Source of the DNA: Thiomonas sp.
GTDB taxonomy: Bacteria > Pseudomonadota > Gammaproteobacteria > Burkholderiales > Burkholderiaceae_C
Length of the DNA: 64,000 nucleotides
Direction of reading: 5' to 3'
Assembly (NCBI GenBank): GCA_027311065.1
Contig: DAICZP010000073.1
Span: 1-64,000, forward strand
The notes beneath the pieces were generated by a model. It worked only from the letters and a program-made list of their open reading frames with translations. It was not told where the DNA came from and did not search any database. Made by a program: the position numbers and the translations under genes. Below, one piece after another: positions 37,708-46,576 of this stretch (the stretch's first letter is position 1; each line of letters begins with the position of its first letter).

Positions 37708-38949
37708 ATGTCCACGCTCACCGACGCCCAAGCGCGCGCGGCCCAGCCCAAAGCCGGCAAACTCACCCGCCTGTTTGCCGGCGGCGGCCTCTATCTCGAA
37801 ATCACCAAGACTGGCAGCAAAGGCTGGCGCTTCAAGTACCGCTACGGCGGCGTCGAGAAGCGCCTCTCGTTCGGCGCCTATCCCCTGGTCAGCCTAAAAG
37901 AAGCGCGCCAAGCGCGCGACGACGCCAAGCGCCTGCTCATCCAGGGCGTCGACCCCAGCGCCGTGCGTCAGGCCAACAAGGCCCAAGCGCAGATCGACGC
38001 CACCAAGAGTTTCGAGCACGTCGCCACCGAGTGGTTCGAGCGCCAGCGCCGCATCTGGGTGGACAGCCACACCCGCGATGTCAAGCGTCGGCTGGAGGCT
38101 GACCTCTACCCCGACCTCGGGCCTCTGGCGATTGACCGCATCACCTCGGTGCAGGTGCTCGAGACCCTGCGTAAGATCGAAGCGAGGGGCGCTTTTGATC
38201 TGGCACACCGTGTCAAACAGGTCGCCAGTCAGGTCTTCAACTACGGCATCGCCTCTGGACGCTGCACCGTCGATCCCTGTGTCGGCCTGAAAAAAGCGCT
38301 CACTCCCCATGCGGCCAAGCACCAGCCCGCGATCCGGCCCGACGAATTTCCCCAACTCCTGCACGCCATCGACCAGTACGTAGCGCAGGGCGGTGAACCC
38401 CAGACCCAGCGCGCCCTGCGGTTCCTGGCCCTGACCTTCGTGCGCACCAAGGAACTCACCGAGTCCACCTGGGACGAGATCGATTTCGACAAGGCCCAAT
38501 GGTTGATCCTGGCTCCGCGCATGAAGATGAAGCGCGACTTCATCGTGCCCCTGTCCACCCAGGCTCTGGCCATCCTGCGGCAACAACAAGCCGCCTGCCG
38601 CAACAGCGTCTATGTCTGGCCGGGCCGGAACTCGCGCACCACCATGAGCAACAACACCCTGCTGTTCGCCCTGTACCGCATGGGCTACCGCAGCAAGATG
38701 ACCGGGCACGGCTTCCGCACCGTGGCCTCTACCATCCTTAACGAGCAGGGCTGGCGCCATGACGTGATCGAACGCCAGCTTGCCCACGAAGAGGAAAACA
38801 AGGTGCGCGCCGCCTACAACCGCGCCGAGTACCTGCCCGAGCGCATCAAGATGATGCAGTATTGGGCGGATCACATCGATACGTTGCGGGCCGGTCGGCA
38901 AGAACCAGAGACACCGACTGGATCGAAACAGGCGCAGGCTGTAAACTAA
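37708..38949 (+). CDS. P4-type tyrosine recombinase (integrase) 1
   Basis: Site-specific recombinase of 413 residues, family with an N-terminal DUF4102 domain (LTDAQARAAQPKAGKLTRLFAGGGLYLEI). The catalytic domain has RTKELTESTWDEIDF (first Arg), the HGFRTVASTILNE box (His, Arg), and AHEEENKVRAAYNRAEY with the nucleophilic tyrosine. The start MSTLTDAQ at 37708 follows the family; 16 extra residues upstream are not conserved. It sits just inside att copy 1, as expected for an integrase of an element inserted in a tRNA gene. Confidence 0.93.
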   Translation: MSTLTDAQARAAQPKAGKLTRLFAGGGLYLEITKTGSKGWRFKYRYGGVEKRLSFGAYPLVSLKEARQARDDAKRLLIQGVDPSAVRQANKAQAQIDATKSFEHVATEWFERQRRIWVDSHTRDVKRRLEADLYPDLGPLAIDRITSVQVLETLRKIEARGAFDLAHRVKQVASQVFNYGIASGRCTVDPCVGLKKALTPHAAKHQPAIRPDEFPQLLHAIDQYVAQGGEPQTQRALRFLALTFVRTKELTESTWDEIDFDKAQWLILAPRMKMKRDFIVPLSTQALAILRQQQAACRNSVYVWPGRNSRTTMSNNTLLFALYRMGYRSKMTGHGFRTVASTILNEQGWRHDVIERQLAHEEENKVRAAYNRAEYLPERIKMMQYWADHIDTLRAGRQEPETPTGSKQAQAVN

Positions 38950-38959
38950 GGCTTAACAC

Positions 38960-39238
38960 ATGATCCGCTCGTTCCGCCACAAAGGCTTGGAAGCCTTCTT
39001 CAAGACCGGCAAGCACAAAGGCATCCAGGCCATTCATGCCGAACGTCTGCGCGAATTGCTCACCGCGTTGAATGTCGCTGTCGGCCCGCAGGATCTGGCT
39101 CGGCCGAGTTGGCGGCTGCACACGCTCTCGGGCAAGCTCCAGGGCTTTCAAGCGCTGACGGTGCAAGCCAACTGGCGCGTGGTGTTTCGTTTCACCGGCA
39201 CCGATGTGGAACTGGTGGACTATGTGGATTACCACTGA
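38960..39238 (+). CDS. higB: HigB-type RelE/ParE toxin
   Basis: Ribosome-dependent mRNA interferase of the HigB family, 92 residues, beginning MIRSFRHKGLEAFFKTGKHKG and containing WRLHTLSGKLQGFQALTVQANWRVVFRF, the family signature, then DVELVDYVDYH. It lies 10 bases after the integrase and is paired with the following higA. It probably stabilises the element. Confidence 0.93.
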   Translation: MIRSFRHKGLEAFFKTGKHKGIQAIHAERLRELLTALNVAVGPQDLARPSWRLHTLSGKLQGFQALTVQANWRVVFRFTGTDVELVDYVDYH

Positions 39239-39251
39239 AACGATGGAGAAC

Positions 39252-39539
39252 ATGATGGACATGCACGACCCCGCACACCCTGGAGAAATCCTGGCCGGAT
39301 GGCTGAGGGATCTTGAACTGAACGTGACTGTTGCGGCAGGCCACCTGGGGATGTCCCGCGTCATGCTCTCACGCATCCTGCATGGGCACGCGGCGATCAC
39401 GGCTGATATGGATGTCAAGCTGTCCCAGGCTCTGGGCACCTCGCCTGGCTATTGGTTGCGTCTGCAGACCCAGCGCGATCTGTGGGAGGCCCAGCAACGG
39501 GCCAAGGATCGGCCGGCCTTGCAAAGACTCACAGCGTGA
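39252..39539 (+). CDS. higA: HigA-type antitoxin
   Basis: XRE-family antitoxin with the HigA hallmark DPAHPGEILAGWL, followed by the helix-turn-helix VTVAAGHLGMSRVMLSRILHG and the C-terminal SPGYWLRLQTQRDLWEAQQ. Starts at 39243, 39252 and 39255 are all in frame; GGAG at 39245-39248 favours the latter two, so I used 39252 (95 aa). It would neutralise HigB and repress the operon. Confidence 0.92.
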   Translation: MMDMHDPAHPGEILAGWLRDLELNVTVAAGHLGMSRVMLSRILHGHAAITADMDVKLSQALGTSPGYWLRLQTQRDLWEAQQRAKDRPALQRLTA

Positions 39540-39613
39540 ACACCAATCCGCAACAAGCCACCCAGAATGACGGAAAACTGATGTTATGATCAGTACCACA
39601 TAAAAACACAGCC

Positions 39614-39934
39614 ATGCTGCAAGCCCTGCGCCACATTGACAACCAACTGCGACCCGCCTTGCGCGCGTGGCCGATGCTGGTGGCCGCCTTGATCATGCTG
39701 TGGTCCCTGACCGGCCACCCGCCGCAAGCCGCTGGCGGCTGGATGGCGGTGATCCATGTGGTCTACGTCCTCGGCATCGTCTGGCTGCTGACCATGGCCA
39801 CCACCATCGCCATGGAAGCCTTGGGTTCACGACCTGGGGGGTTGACTCCAGCGCCCGGTTTGCCCGACATCACCCCACCTAGCCGCAAGCCGGCACCCGA
39901 CACCCCGCCTCCTCGCCACACCGCTCGCGATTGA
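39614..39934 (+). CDS. Hypothetical small membrane protein
   Basis: Unrecognised 106-residue protein with two probable transmembrane helices (about residues 20-33 and 43-68; MLVAALIMLWSLTG and AVIHVVYVLGIVWLLTMATT) and a Pro-rich cytoplasmic or periplasmic tail (PPSRKPAPDTPPPRH). It is typical of small cargo genes on integrative elements. No function can be inferred. Confidence 0.6.
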   Translation: MLQALRHIDNQLRPALRAWPMLVAALIMLWSLTGHPPQAAGGWMAVIHVVYVLGIVWLLTMATTIAMEALGSRPGGLTPAPGLPDITPPSRKPAPDTPPPRHTARD

Positions 39935-40047
39935 CACTGCGCCTGGATCAATCCAGGCATCAATCAACGCGGGCGGTCGTGCGCAAACCACTTCGTTGAT
40001 CTGCACGTCCGTCCCATCCCTGGCGCAAGCCGGGGCGGAGTGTGACT

Positions 40048-40335
40048 ATGGCAGTCAATAAGAAGTCTGATTTTGATCGCCTTTTGGCGATGGGGGTGGC
40101 GTTTTTGCTCACCGACCGGGACATTGCCTACATGCTGGGCTACAAGCCTGGCACGATCCGGCAAAAGCGCTATCGAAACCCCGCCAGCCTGCCCCCATCC
40201 TATCTGCTGGGCAAGTTCCACCGTTACGTCCCCGATGAGGTGTGCCAATGGCTGATCGACAAGCTTGGCATGACGCTCGAGCAGGCTAGGCGTCTCGTGC
40301 CGGTTCGACAACATAGGCATGACGGGGACAGGTGA
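40048..40335 (+). CDS. Small putative helix-turn-helix protein
   Basis: A 95-residue protein, MAVNKKSDFDRLLAMGVAF, with LTDRDIAYMLGYKPGTIRQKRYR as a likely MerR/excisionase-like helix-turn-helix and VPDEVCQWLIDKLGM following, similar in layout to AlpA or excisionase proteins. GGAG at 40037-40040 supports the ATG at 40048. It may regulate excision or element genes; that is inference. Confidence 0.65.
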   Translation: MAVNKKSDFDRLLAMGVAFLLTDRDIAYMLGYKPGTIRQKRYRNPASLPPSYLLGKFHRYVPDEVCQWLIDKLGMTLEQARRLVPVRQHRHDGDR

Positions 40336-40639
40336 AATAGGCGTGGATGCGGGAGGGTCAATGCCAGTCCTCTTGCATCCAAAGGTTATGAATGGGAACT
40401 ATTTTACCGGCCTATTCAAGGATCAAGCCGCGTAGCGAGCCCGGCGGTCCTTCGGTGATCAAGCGCGAGCGACGCCTCCTCGGCCAGGGACCGGTCAGGC
40501 TGATCGTTCCGTATGGCAGGTCTTTGGCCATAAGCAGTCAAGGCGCCGCCAAACGTTCGGGCGTAACCCAGCTCGCGCAAGCAAGCATGGCTCAGCGTTG
40601 ATATTGGTATGGGCTTTGTCGTCGTGTGAGTCGGCGTAC
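40336..40639. other. Interval without a recognised gene
   Basis: About 300 bases between the small HTH gene and the 3' end of the convergent EamA operon. Short open frames exist on both strands but none has a known domain or a ribosome-binding site. Confidence 0.35.
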
Positions 40640-41599
40640 TCAGAGGGGCGTCGCCACGGCGGGGACACGTTTCTTAGGCGTCCACTGGATGATCACGATC
40701 CCGCTCAGCAGGACGACGGCGCCGAGCACCCCAACCCACGTCATGCGCTCATGCAGCAGGATGACAGCAAGCACGGTAGCTACCAGCGGCTCAAGCAGAC
40801 TCGCGATCGCACCGCCGATGGCACCTGTGCCCTTGAGCCCGCTAAGGAACAAGGTCTGGGCAATCGCCGTCGGCACTGCTGCCACATACAAAAGCAATGC
40901 CCAACCGCTAGGCGAATAGCTCAGTTGCAAGCCTTCGACCAAGCCATAGGGGAGCAACGCAAGCGCGCCGATGGCGAAGCCGATTCCTCCGGCGTGCATG
41001 GGCCCGCAGACTCCGCTCGAGGCGCGCGCTGCAAGCACGTAGAACGCCTGGCAGACCGCGCATACAACGGCAATTGCCACGCCAATCCAGAAGCCATCGA
41101 TGTTCTGGTTGACCTCGGTGGGCAAGCCCACCAGCAACACCGTCCCCACGATGGCCGTCACCAACGCGACCAGGGTCCGCGGTTGCAGGCGCTCACCCAG
41201 CCACACCACCGAGATCAGCGCCACGAAGATCGGGGCAAGGCAGATGCTGATCAGTACGGAGATGGCGACACCCACGCGATCGATGGCCAACACATAAGTG
41301 AGCTGATAGGAAGCCATCGCGAGTCCAAGCCAGACCAGCAGGAAGAAGCCGCGCACCGTCAGCGGTGCGAGCCAAATTCCCATACGGATGCGGGCCATGA
41401 CCAGCAGAAACGGTACGGACAGCGCAAGCCGCAGAAAACTGATCGAGACCGCGTTGGCGCCACCCGACGTGCCCAGCGTGTGGAACACGATGCCCGTTGT
41501 CCCCCACAGCGTGGCGGCGGTGAGCACGGCAGCCCAGCCATCACGAACAGACTTTCCGCTAGCGGCCTCCGTGTTGGCGGGACGTTGAATTCTGTCCAT
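40640..41599 (-). CDS. EamA-family (DMT) transporter
   Basis: Ten-helix inner-membrane exporter of the drug/metabolite transporter superfamily, 319 residues, made of two EamA repeats (first from WAAVLTAATLWGTTGIVFHTL, second from IGVAIAVVCAVCQAFYVLAA, with EPLVATVLAVILLHERM near the end). It is the last gene of the TetR-controlled operon and starts two bases after the DUF2000 stop. In this context it probably exports the product or substrate of the oxygenases. Confidence 0.9.
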   Translation of the reverse strand: MDRIQRPANTEAASGKSVRDGWAAVLTAATLWGTTGIVFHTLGTSGGANAVSISFLRLALSVPFLLVMARIRMGIWLAPLTVRGFFLLVWLGLAMASYQLTYVLAIDRVGVAISVLISICLAPIFVALISVVWLGERLQPRTLVALVTAIVGTVLLVGLPTEVNQNIDGFWIGVAIAVVCAVCQAFYVLAARASSGVCGPMHAGGIGFAIGALALLPYGLVEGLQLSYSPSGWALLLYVAAVPTAIAQTLFLSGLKGTGAIGGAIASLLEPLVATVLAVILLHERMTWVGVLGAVVLLSGIVIIQWTPKKRVPAVATPL

Positions 41600-41601
41600 G
41601 G

Positions 41602-42030
41602 TTATCCCTTGAAAAGTGAAAATCGCTTGGTCAGTGGTTCGACGTCTTCGCGTGGGCCGAAGAGGACGACCACGACGAAATCCAACTGTTCACCCGCGGC
41701 TTCTTGTGTCGCTGCCACCTGGGCGTCGGCGGACCGGCCGATCATGGACGTGGTGAACACGTTGTACGCAAGGTTTGCGCTGTCCATTGCTGCCGACACG
41801 AGTGTTTGCAACTGGCTATTGTTCTTGGCCTCGAGGATGATGAACGGTGATTCATCCACTTTGGCCAAGAAGCCGATGGCATGATTGGGATAGTCAAGCA
41901 GGCGTCCGACATGCGTGCCGTTGCCTGACATGCCGAATGCCGCGTGCGCGAGCGCATTGAGAATCACGGGCAGCGGGTGCTTGCGGTTGACTACTGCCAC
42001 GAACTTCCTGTCGTTGTTTTCATAAGCCAT
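41602..42030 (-). CDS. DUF2000 domain-containing protein
   Basis: Member of the DUF2000 family (peptidyl-tRNA-hydrolase-like fold, function unknown), 142 residues from MAYENNDRKFVAVVNRK. Core features are LPVILNALAHAAFGMSG, GFLAKVDESPFIILEAKNN and a hydrophobic strand EQLDFVVVVLFGP. It often accompanies TetR/AraC regulators and EamA exporters. It lies between the desaturase-like gene and the exporter in one operon. Confidence 0.88.
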   Translation of the reverse strand: MAYENNDRKFVAVVNRKHPLPVILNALAHAAFGMSGNGTHVGRLLDYPNHAIGFLAKVDESPFIILEAKNNSQLQTLVSAAMDSANLAYNVFTTSMIGRSADAQVAATQEAAGEQLDFVVVVLFGPREDVEPLTKRFSLFKG

Positions 42031-42162
42031 GTTTGTACGTTTGTGAGGTCCGCCGAGGGGCATTGAAACTGTGTAGATCAGAGCGTTCGCCGAGACCGGA
42101 ACGCTTCGGCTGCATCCATGTGAAGCGTGTCAGAGGCCACTTGCCCCTGGTGCACGCGATAT

Positions 42163-43518
42163 TCATCCAAACCGGGCAGGTGCGCGTGACATGCTGAGTA
42201 CGACGTGACGAACCATATTGCCAATTCCCCAAATCTCCCGGCCCTCCATGTCGGCTGAGTTCCCACTGTCGATCGCACGCTGTCGTTCGTAGATTGCGCG
42301 TGGCCAACTGCTTGCGCTGTGTCCAACCGCCGCCACCAGGTGGTGCCAGTCGTGCGCCGGTAGGTCTCCCACCAGGATGGCGATACGCGTTGGAACATGG
42401 ACGAGCAGTGTGCGGACCCACCATGCAAGCCAGGTACGCGCCGACGCTGGAGAACCGTCCGTGCCAGGAACCCGCTCGCCGCTGAAGCGACCATGGCACC
42501 GCTGCGCGTATGCGTGTACGTTAGTGTTGGGAGCCTCGCCGACCAGCCAGGCGTGCTCTGTCGCAAACTGCAACAGAGCACACATCTGGTAAAGGATGGT
42601 CAGCGGCAACCAGAGCGCCAAGCATGCGGCAACCACGCCATACTGCCAAGGAACAACGACGAAGATCAGCACCATCCAGGCAATGGCAATGGAACGGTCG
42701 ACGATCGGGCGTCGCAGATTCGACAGCAGGCGCGCCTTCAAGAACCAAAGGTGATAGCGCGGCGAGACGAGCGCGGTGAACAGCGCTCGGTTCAGCTCGT
42801 TGAGCGGCTTGCCCGGACGCACGCCGAGCGCATACAGGTGAGCGGCGTCCGCATCATTCAGCGTTGTGAAAATGGTGCGTCGGTGGTGGTCTAGGTGGTC
42901 CTTCTCATACTCCACCTCGTTCTGTGACAGCGCGAAAATCGTCAGACCGCGAGCGGCATAGGCATTGGCATGGCGGCGTTTCTTGAACAGTGTGCCGTGG
43001 ATCGCGTGATGTCCGTAGACGACCTGCACCTTCCTCAGCACCCCGGTCAGGTAGAGCGCGAACACTGGCGTGAGTGCGTAGCCGATTAGCAAGAGCGACG
43101 CCTTTTCTGCTGCGAGCAAGCTCAGGTTCAGCGTGCAGACCAGCAGCGCGATGGTCAGGTCCAGCCCCATGGTCAGCGTAGCCGGCAAGCGCACAAGCGG
43201 TTGTTCGTGGGGCAACGGCTTGCCTGTCAGTAGCGTCCAGAAAGGTTGGGTCCAGGCCGGAAAACGCAGATAGGACTCTCTGACGGACAGACGCCGGTTC
43301 CCGGAGGCGGACAGCAAAGGGTGAACTATGTGCGAACCTCGGTGCGTACGGTGGCGCGACTGGCTGCGACGGCGGGCATCGCGTTGCGTGCCGGATGGGA
43401 GTGCGTTGCGCGGAACGCAGCCGGACTTATCAGCGTTAGGTCGCGCAGATAAGCGCGTCGCGGCGGACGCGCCTTGGCGCTGCGGCACGACGCCTACTGG
43501 TACAACTCGTCCGGACAT
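42163..43518 (-). CDS. Membrane fatty-acid-desaturase-like protein
   Basis: Integral-membrane diiron enzyme candidate, up to 451 residues. Three histidine clusters are visible: VVYGHHAIHGTLF, KDHLDHHRRTIF and AHDWHHLVAAVG, matching the HxxxH/HxxHH layout of desaturases and hydroxylases, with four hydrophobic segments between. The start is uncertain: ATG 43518 overlaps the PhyH gene by 25 bases but adds an Arg-rich stretch of about 75 residues that looks non-coding, and a TTG at 43317 just before the conserved part is an alternative. It is co-transcribed with two other iron oxygenases. The substrate is unknown. Confidence 0.78.
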   Translation of the reverse strand: MSGRVVPVGVVPQRQGASAATRLSARPNADKSGCVPRNALPSGTQRDARRRSQSRHRTHRGSHIVHPLLSASGNRRLSVRESYLRFPAWTQPFWTLLTGKPLPHEQPLVRLPATLTMGLDLTIALLVCTLNLSLLAAEKASLLLIGYALTPVFALYLTGVLRKVQVVYGHHAIHGTLFKKRRHANAYAARGLTIFALSQNEVEYEKDHLDHHRRTIFTTLNDADAAHLYALGVRPGKPLNELNRALFTALVSPRYHLWFLKARLLSNLRRPIVDRSIAIAWMVLIFVVVPWQYGVVAACLALWLPLTILYQMCALLQFATEHAWLVGEAPNTNVHAYAQRCHGRFSGERVPGTDGSPASARTWLAWWVRTLLVHVPTRIAILVGDLPAHDWHHLVAAVGHSASSWPRAIYERQRAIDSGNSADMEGREIWGIGNMVRHVVLSMSRAPARFG

Positions 43519-44306
43519 GGTGTCAGCGGCTCGAAACTGCGTGCGCACAAGAACTCCGGTCGTGGCGCCCGGGTAGGCTTTGGGAGGTTCTTGACGCTGT
43601 TGTAGGAGATGAAAGCCACGCGCCGCTCGAACGGCGAAATGTTGACACCCGACGCGTGAAACAGGTTGGCGTGGAAGACGATGCTGTCGCCGGCCCTGCC
43701 CTTTGGCGCATCCATTCCGCATTGGCGCACGAGCGTGCGCAGGACGTCGCGGTCGACCGTATAGCGCAGCTTGGCGGTGGTATTGCTAAGCCAGTCGCTC
43801 TTCAGGTCGTAGTCCACAATGGTGTGCTTGAAGCTGTCCAGGAAGCCTGCACCGTGCGAGCCGGGAATGACCGTCAGCGGTCCGTTGAACTCGGTAACGT
43901 CGTCTAGGAACACGGCGATCGTCAGAAACTCCGGCTCCGGCAGTTCGTCCTCAAGGTGGTAGAAGGTCATGTCCTGGTGCCACTCCCAGACGTCGCCCAC
44001 GAAAGCGGCTTTGATGTTGAGCTTGAACTGGTGGACATAGACATCCTGTCCTAGGATCTGCTTGGCTGCATCGAGCAGCACTGGATGGCGGCACAGGCTG
44101 GCAATGGCCTCGTTGCGCAGGTGGGTGCCGTGTAGCCCACGCACCGTGACGCCATCCTGCTCGGTCACGCGCCCAGGGTCGTGGATGTCGAGCGCGCAGG
44201 CTTCGGCCGCTTCGCGCAGAATTTTCAGGGCAGGCTCGCTGACCACGTTCCGCAGGACGCAGTACCCCTTCTCCTGGTACTGCTGCTTCAATTCTTCGTT
44301 CAACAT
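43494..44306 (-). CDS. PhyH-family Fe(II)/2-oxoglutarate dioxygenase
   Basis: Cupin-fold non-haem iron oxygenase of 270 residues that would hydroxylate a small substrate using 2-oxoglutarate and O2. Iron ligands appear as H110-x-D112 in WEWHQDMTF and H217 in NLFHASGVN, with R228/R229 (FERRVAF) to bind 2-oxoglutarate. The Asp is present, so it is predicted to be a hydroxylase and not a halogenase, in which this residue is Gly or Ala. FNGPLTVIPGSH is the family's substrate-loop motif. It lies 49 bases after the HDO-like gene. Confidence 0.92.
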   Translation of the reverse strand: MLNEELKQQYQEKGYCVLRNVVSEPALKILREAAEACALDIHDPGRVTEQDGVTVRGLHGTHLRNEAIASLCRHPVLLDAAKQILGQDVYVHQFKLNIKAAFVGDVWEWHQDMTFYHLEDELPEPEFLTIAVFLDDVTEFNGPLTVIPGSHGAGFLDSFKHTIVDYDLKSDWLSNTTAKLRYTVDRDVLRTLVRQCGMDAPKGRAGDSIVFHANLFHASGVNISPFERRVAFISYNSVKNLPKPTRAPRPEFLCARSFEPLTPCPDELYQ

Positions 44307-44355
44307 GTAGATGCTCCGATACGCTTGTAAGTTGCGTCAGGCGCGCAGGCGCCGC

Positions 44356-45228
44356 TCAGGCCGTCGCGGCGTCGGCCAGCACAGCTTTCGTCGCAGTCGG
44401 CAAGTAGTCGGCGAATTCGTTGAGCGCGGTGTTCCAGTTCTCGGCGTATTGCCGCGTCAGGCGCAGCATTTGGATCTGTTTGTCCTCGGTATCGGCGATG
44501 ACCGTAGTGTCCGTGTCGTCGTCGCTAACAGCCTTGTGGTGCTCGACCTCGGCATGAATGTGTGAGTCCATCCACAGAAACTGCTCCGGGCGCGTGAAGA
44601 CATGGTTGCCGTCCGCCACAGCCTTGGAGAACACTCGCTTGAAGGCTACAGTGATGTCCAGCGCAATTGCCTCCACCACGCGCAGCTGTACCGCGGCGCC
44701 TAGCGGCTCGTGAATCAGCTCGCGCATGTTGGCGATCAGATGCTTCGCGCCAGCGCCCAACATGTCGGTCGTGTCGTTGGCGGGCACGCCCACCGCACTC
44801 TTGAGAGGGTCGACGATGGCACTTTCCCACCAGGCATAGTGCATGCCGTCCGGGCCTACGGGCGCTACTTCGCGAAAGACCGGCAACAGGTTCGAAAGAT
44901 CATCGCCAATGACGTGGAAAATGGTCTGGATTGCCTTGAGCTGGTTCCGATTGGGCTGAGCCTGCGCATCCGCATCAGCGGCCATCACGCCGAGCCCGGC
45001 GATGGAGGTGAACATAAAGGCCTTGGTCATCTCGCGCCAGCCGTAGGCAATGTGCAGAGCAGGGAGAGCCTCGATTGATTTGACCGACCTTGCCAGCACG
45101 AAGAACCGATTGGTCTCGCGCGTGAGTTGCGCGGACTCGAGACAGTCGGCAATCTGCGCGTCAAAGCGAGCCTGGGCGTTGTGGCGGGCTTGCGTGGCGG
45201 TTTCGGCGCCATGACTCTGTGCATTCAT
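44356..45228 (-). CDS. Iron-containing redox enzyme family protein (haem-oxygenase-like fold)
   Basis: All-helical protein of 290 residues resembling the haem-oxygenase-like diiron oxidases (HDO group: UndA, SznF, BesC). The likely metal ligands are E186 (RVVEAIALD) and the cluster [18 protein letters not shown] (residues 221-238), with H223/H225, E227 or H230/H231 and the Asp run. The first six helices include a conserved YAWWES. From MNAQSHGAE at 45228 it is preceded by GGAG with eight bases of spacing. As first gene of the operon it may perform the committed oxidation. The exact reaction cannot be read from sequence. Confidence 0.78.
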   Translation of the reverse strand: MNAQSHGAETATQARHNAQARFDAQIADCLESAQLTRETNRFFVLARSVKSIEALPALHIAYGWREMTKAFMFTSIAGLGVMAADADAQAQPNRNQLKAIQTIFHVIGDDLSNLLPVFREVAPVGPDGMHYAWWESAIVDPLKSAVGVPANDTTDMLGAGAKHLIANMRELIHEPLGAAVQLRVVEAIALDITVAFKRVFSKAVADGNHVFTRPEQFLWMDSHIHAEVEHHKAVSDDDTDTTVIADTEDKQIQMLRLTRQYAENWNTALNEFADYLPTATKAVLADAATA

Positions 45229-45393
45229 AAGGTCAACTCCACTCATAGTTAAGAACATGAAAAGTGTGACTGCAGTGCGACAGGGACACACCCAAGCAAC
45301 GCCACCAAGCTCAGCGCCAGCGCATCTGGATGGGCTGGCGCGTACCCTGTGGCCGGACAGTTCAGAAGAGTCCTTTGCGCAACCGCGCTATAA

Positions 45394-45427
45394 TTGACAT
45401 AGTAGTCAACGTTGACTTAGTCGTCAA
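45394..45427. promoter_or_regulatory. TetR operator overlapping the divergent promoters
   Basis: A 34-base imperfect palindrome bounded by TTGAC and GTCAA with a perfect 14-bp centre AGTCAACGTTGACT. On the minus strand it contains TTGACG (45427-45422), a 17-base spacer and TACTAT, a sigma-70-like promoter for the oxygenase operon. On the plus strand TTGACA (45394) overlaps a TATAAT hexamer ending at 45394. A dimer of the adjacent TetR-like protein would block both directions. Confidence 0.72.
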
Positions 45428-45456
45428 ATTATTGAGGATTGGAGGGCCCAAATCCG

Positions 45457-46053
45457 ATGGTTATGGTCAGGCAATTCGATGAGGAAGCCGTGCTCGGCAA
45501 GGTGCTGGAACTGTTCTGGGCGAAAGGTTGGCAGGCAACCTCCATGGCCGATTTGGCCGAGGCCACCGATGTTCAGCGCGGCTCCCTGTATCACGCGTAC
45601 GGCAGCAAGGAGCATCTCTTTCAGCTGGCGTTCGATCGATATGCGGAGCGGGTTCTTGCCGAGTCTCGGCAGGCGCTGGATGCTCCCTCCGCGCGTCTCG
45701 CGCTGGAGCGCTTCTTCGATGTGTCTATCACCAGCATGACGGCCGATATGCCGCCTCGTGGCTGCTTCACGACCAAGACAGCCGTGGAGAGTGACGTGAT
45801 CGGGGCGTCCGTGCAGAACCGCGTGCGTGACCTGCTGGAACAGTTGGAGGCGGTCATCGCCGAGGCGTTATCCCGCGACGCATTGCGGGCATCACTGGCT
45901 GTGCCGCCCGACAAAGCCGCTCAGGCCATCATTGCGTTTACGCGTGGACTTGCCGTCATGGAGCGCATCTATCACGAACCAATGCGGCTACGCGACTTGG
46001 CGGCGCTTCAGATCATGCTTCTTGTTGGGCCTGAGGGCGGCAACCGACGGTAG
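45457..46053 (+). CDS. TetR-family transcriptional regulator
   Basis: Ligand-responsive repressor of 198 residues. The helix-turn-helix is KGWQATSMADLAEATDVQRGSLYHAYGSKEHLFQLAF, and the C-terminal ligand domain includes PPRGCFTTKTAVES, a pattern found in TetR proteins near redox or xenobiotic enzymes. It is divergent from the oxygenase operon with a palindromic operator between. The ATG at 45457 was preferred; a TTG at 45439 is open in frame. Confidence 0.93.
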   Translation: MVMVRQFDEEAVLGKVLELFWAKGWQATSMADLAEATDVQRGSLYHAYGSKEHLFQLAFDRYAERVLAESRQALDAPSARLALERFFDVSITSMTADMPPRGCFTTKTAVESDVIGASVQNRVRDLLEQLEAVIAEALSRDALRASLAVPPDKAAQAIIAFTRGLAVMERIYHEPMRLRDLAALQIMLLVGPEGGNRR

Positions 46054-46253
46054 GTTGGTCTACCCCACTGAGATAATAGAGTTCTTGGCGCGGCTGGCTA
46101 TGACTCCACTTCGTTCTGCGTGGTACGGCCAGTAGGGAGGACGTCAGCGTATCGACGTCAGCGATGTGCCGCATTGCTGACGTTCGCACTTACGGTGCTC
46201 AATGGCTGCACTGGCCGAGCTTGGGACCTTCGCGATCAAGCACTGGATGACAC

Positions 46254-46276
46254 CAACGGGTCGAAACAACCCGTTG
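46254..46276. terminator. Hairpin between convergent genes
   Basis: A perfect 8-bp stem CAACGGGT/ACCCGTTG with a 7-base loop between the end of the tetR gene and the convergent small membrane gene. There is no T-tract. It may limit read-through in either direction. Confidence 0.35.
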
Positions 46277-46345
46277 CCGACTGACGATTTGCGCGGTTCA
46301 GCAAACCTTGGGTTTTTCGTTGGAATCAAGCCGGTGTTTCTGAGA

Positions 46346-46576
46346 TCATTTAAATTGCGAACGCGACCTGCGGCGCAACATTGGTTTTGTGTTCCCCATT
46401 TCTTTGTTGAAATGTTCATCGCCGCTTGGTGCGTCAGGCGCGTTGCGAGAAACCTGACACACGCTTATCCGATGGCGCCTGGTGTCTTCCGCCAGCCAGG
46501 CAACGAATGCCGTGAACGCTCCCAGGCAAACCACAGCCAGGAGTGCGGTCAAATAAACCCCCGCCATGAAGCTCAT
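46346..46576 (-). CDS. Small hypothetical membrane protein
   Basis: A 76-residue protein with one clear transmembrane helix (GVYLTALLAVVCLGAFTAFVAWLAE, about residues 6-30) and a basic soluble tail. Its ATG overlaps the stop of the 106-aa gene upstream (ATGA), indicating coupling in an integrase-linked operon. An internal ATG nine bases on (MAGVYLT) may be the true start. Family unknown. Confidence 0.55.
   Translation of the reverse strand: MSFMAGVYLTALLAVVCLGAFTAFVAWLAEDTRRHRISVCQVSRNAPDAPSGDEHFNKEMGNTKPMLRRRSRSQFK

Noticed and set aside
43494..44306. PhyH-type enzyme as a radical halogenase like BesD
   Set aside because: The iron-binding motif is H-x-D (WHQD); halogenases replace the Asp with Gly or Ala.
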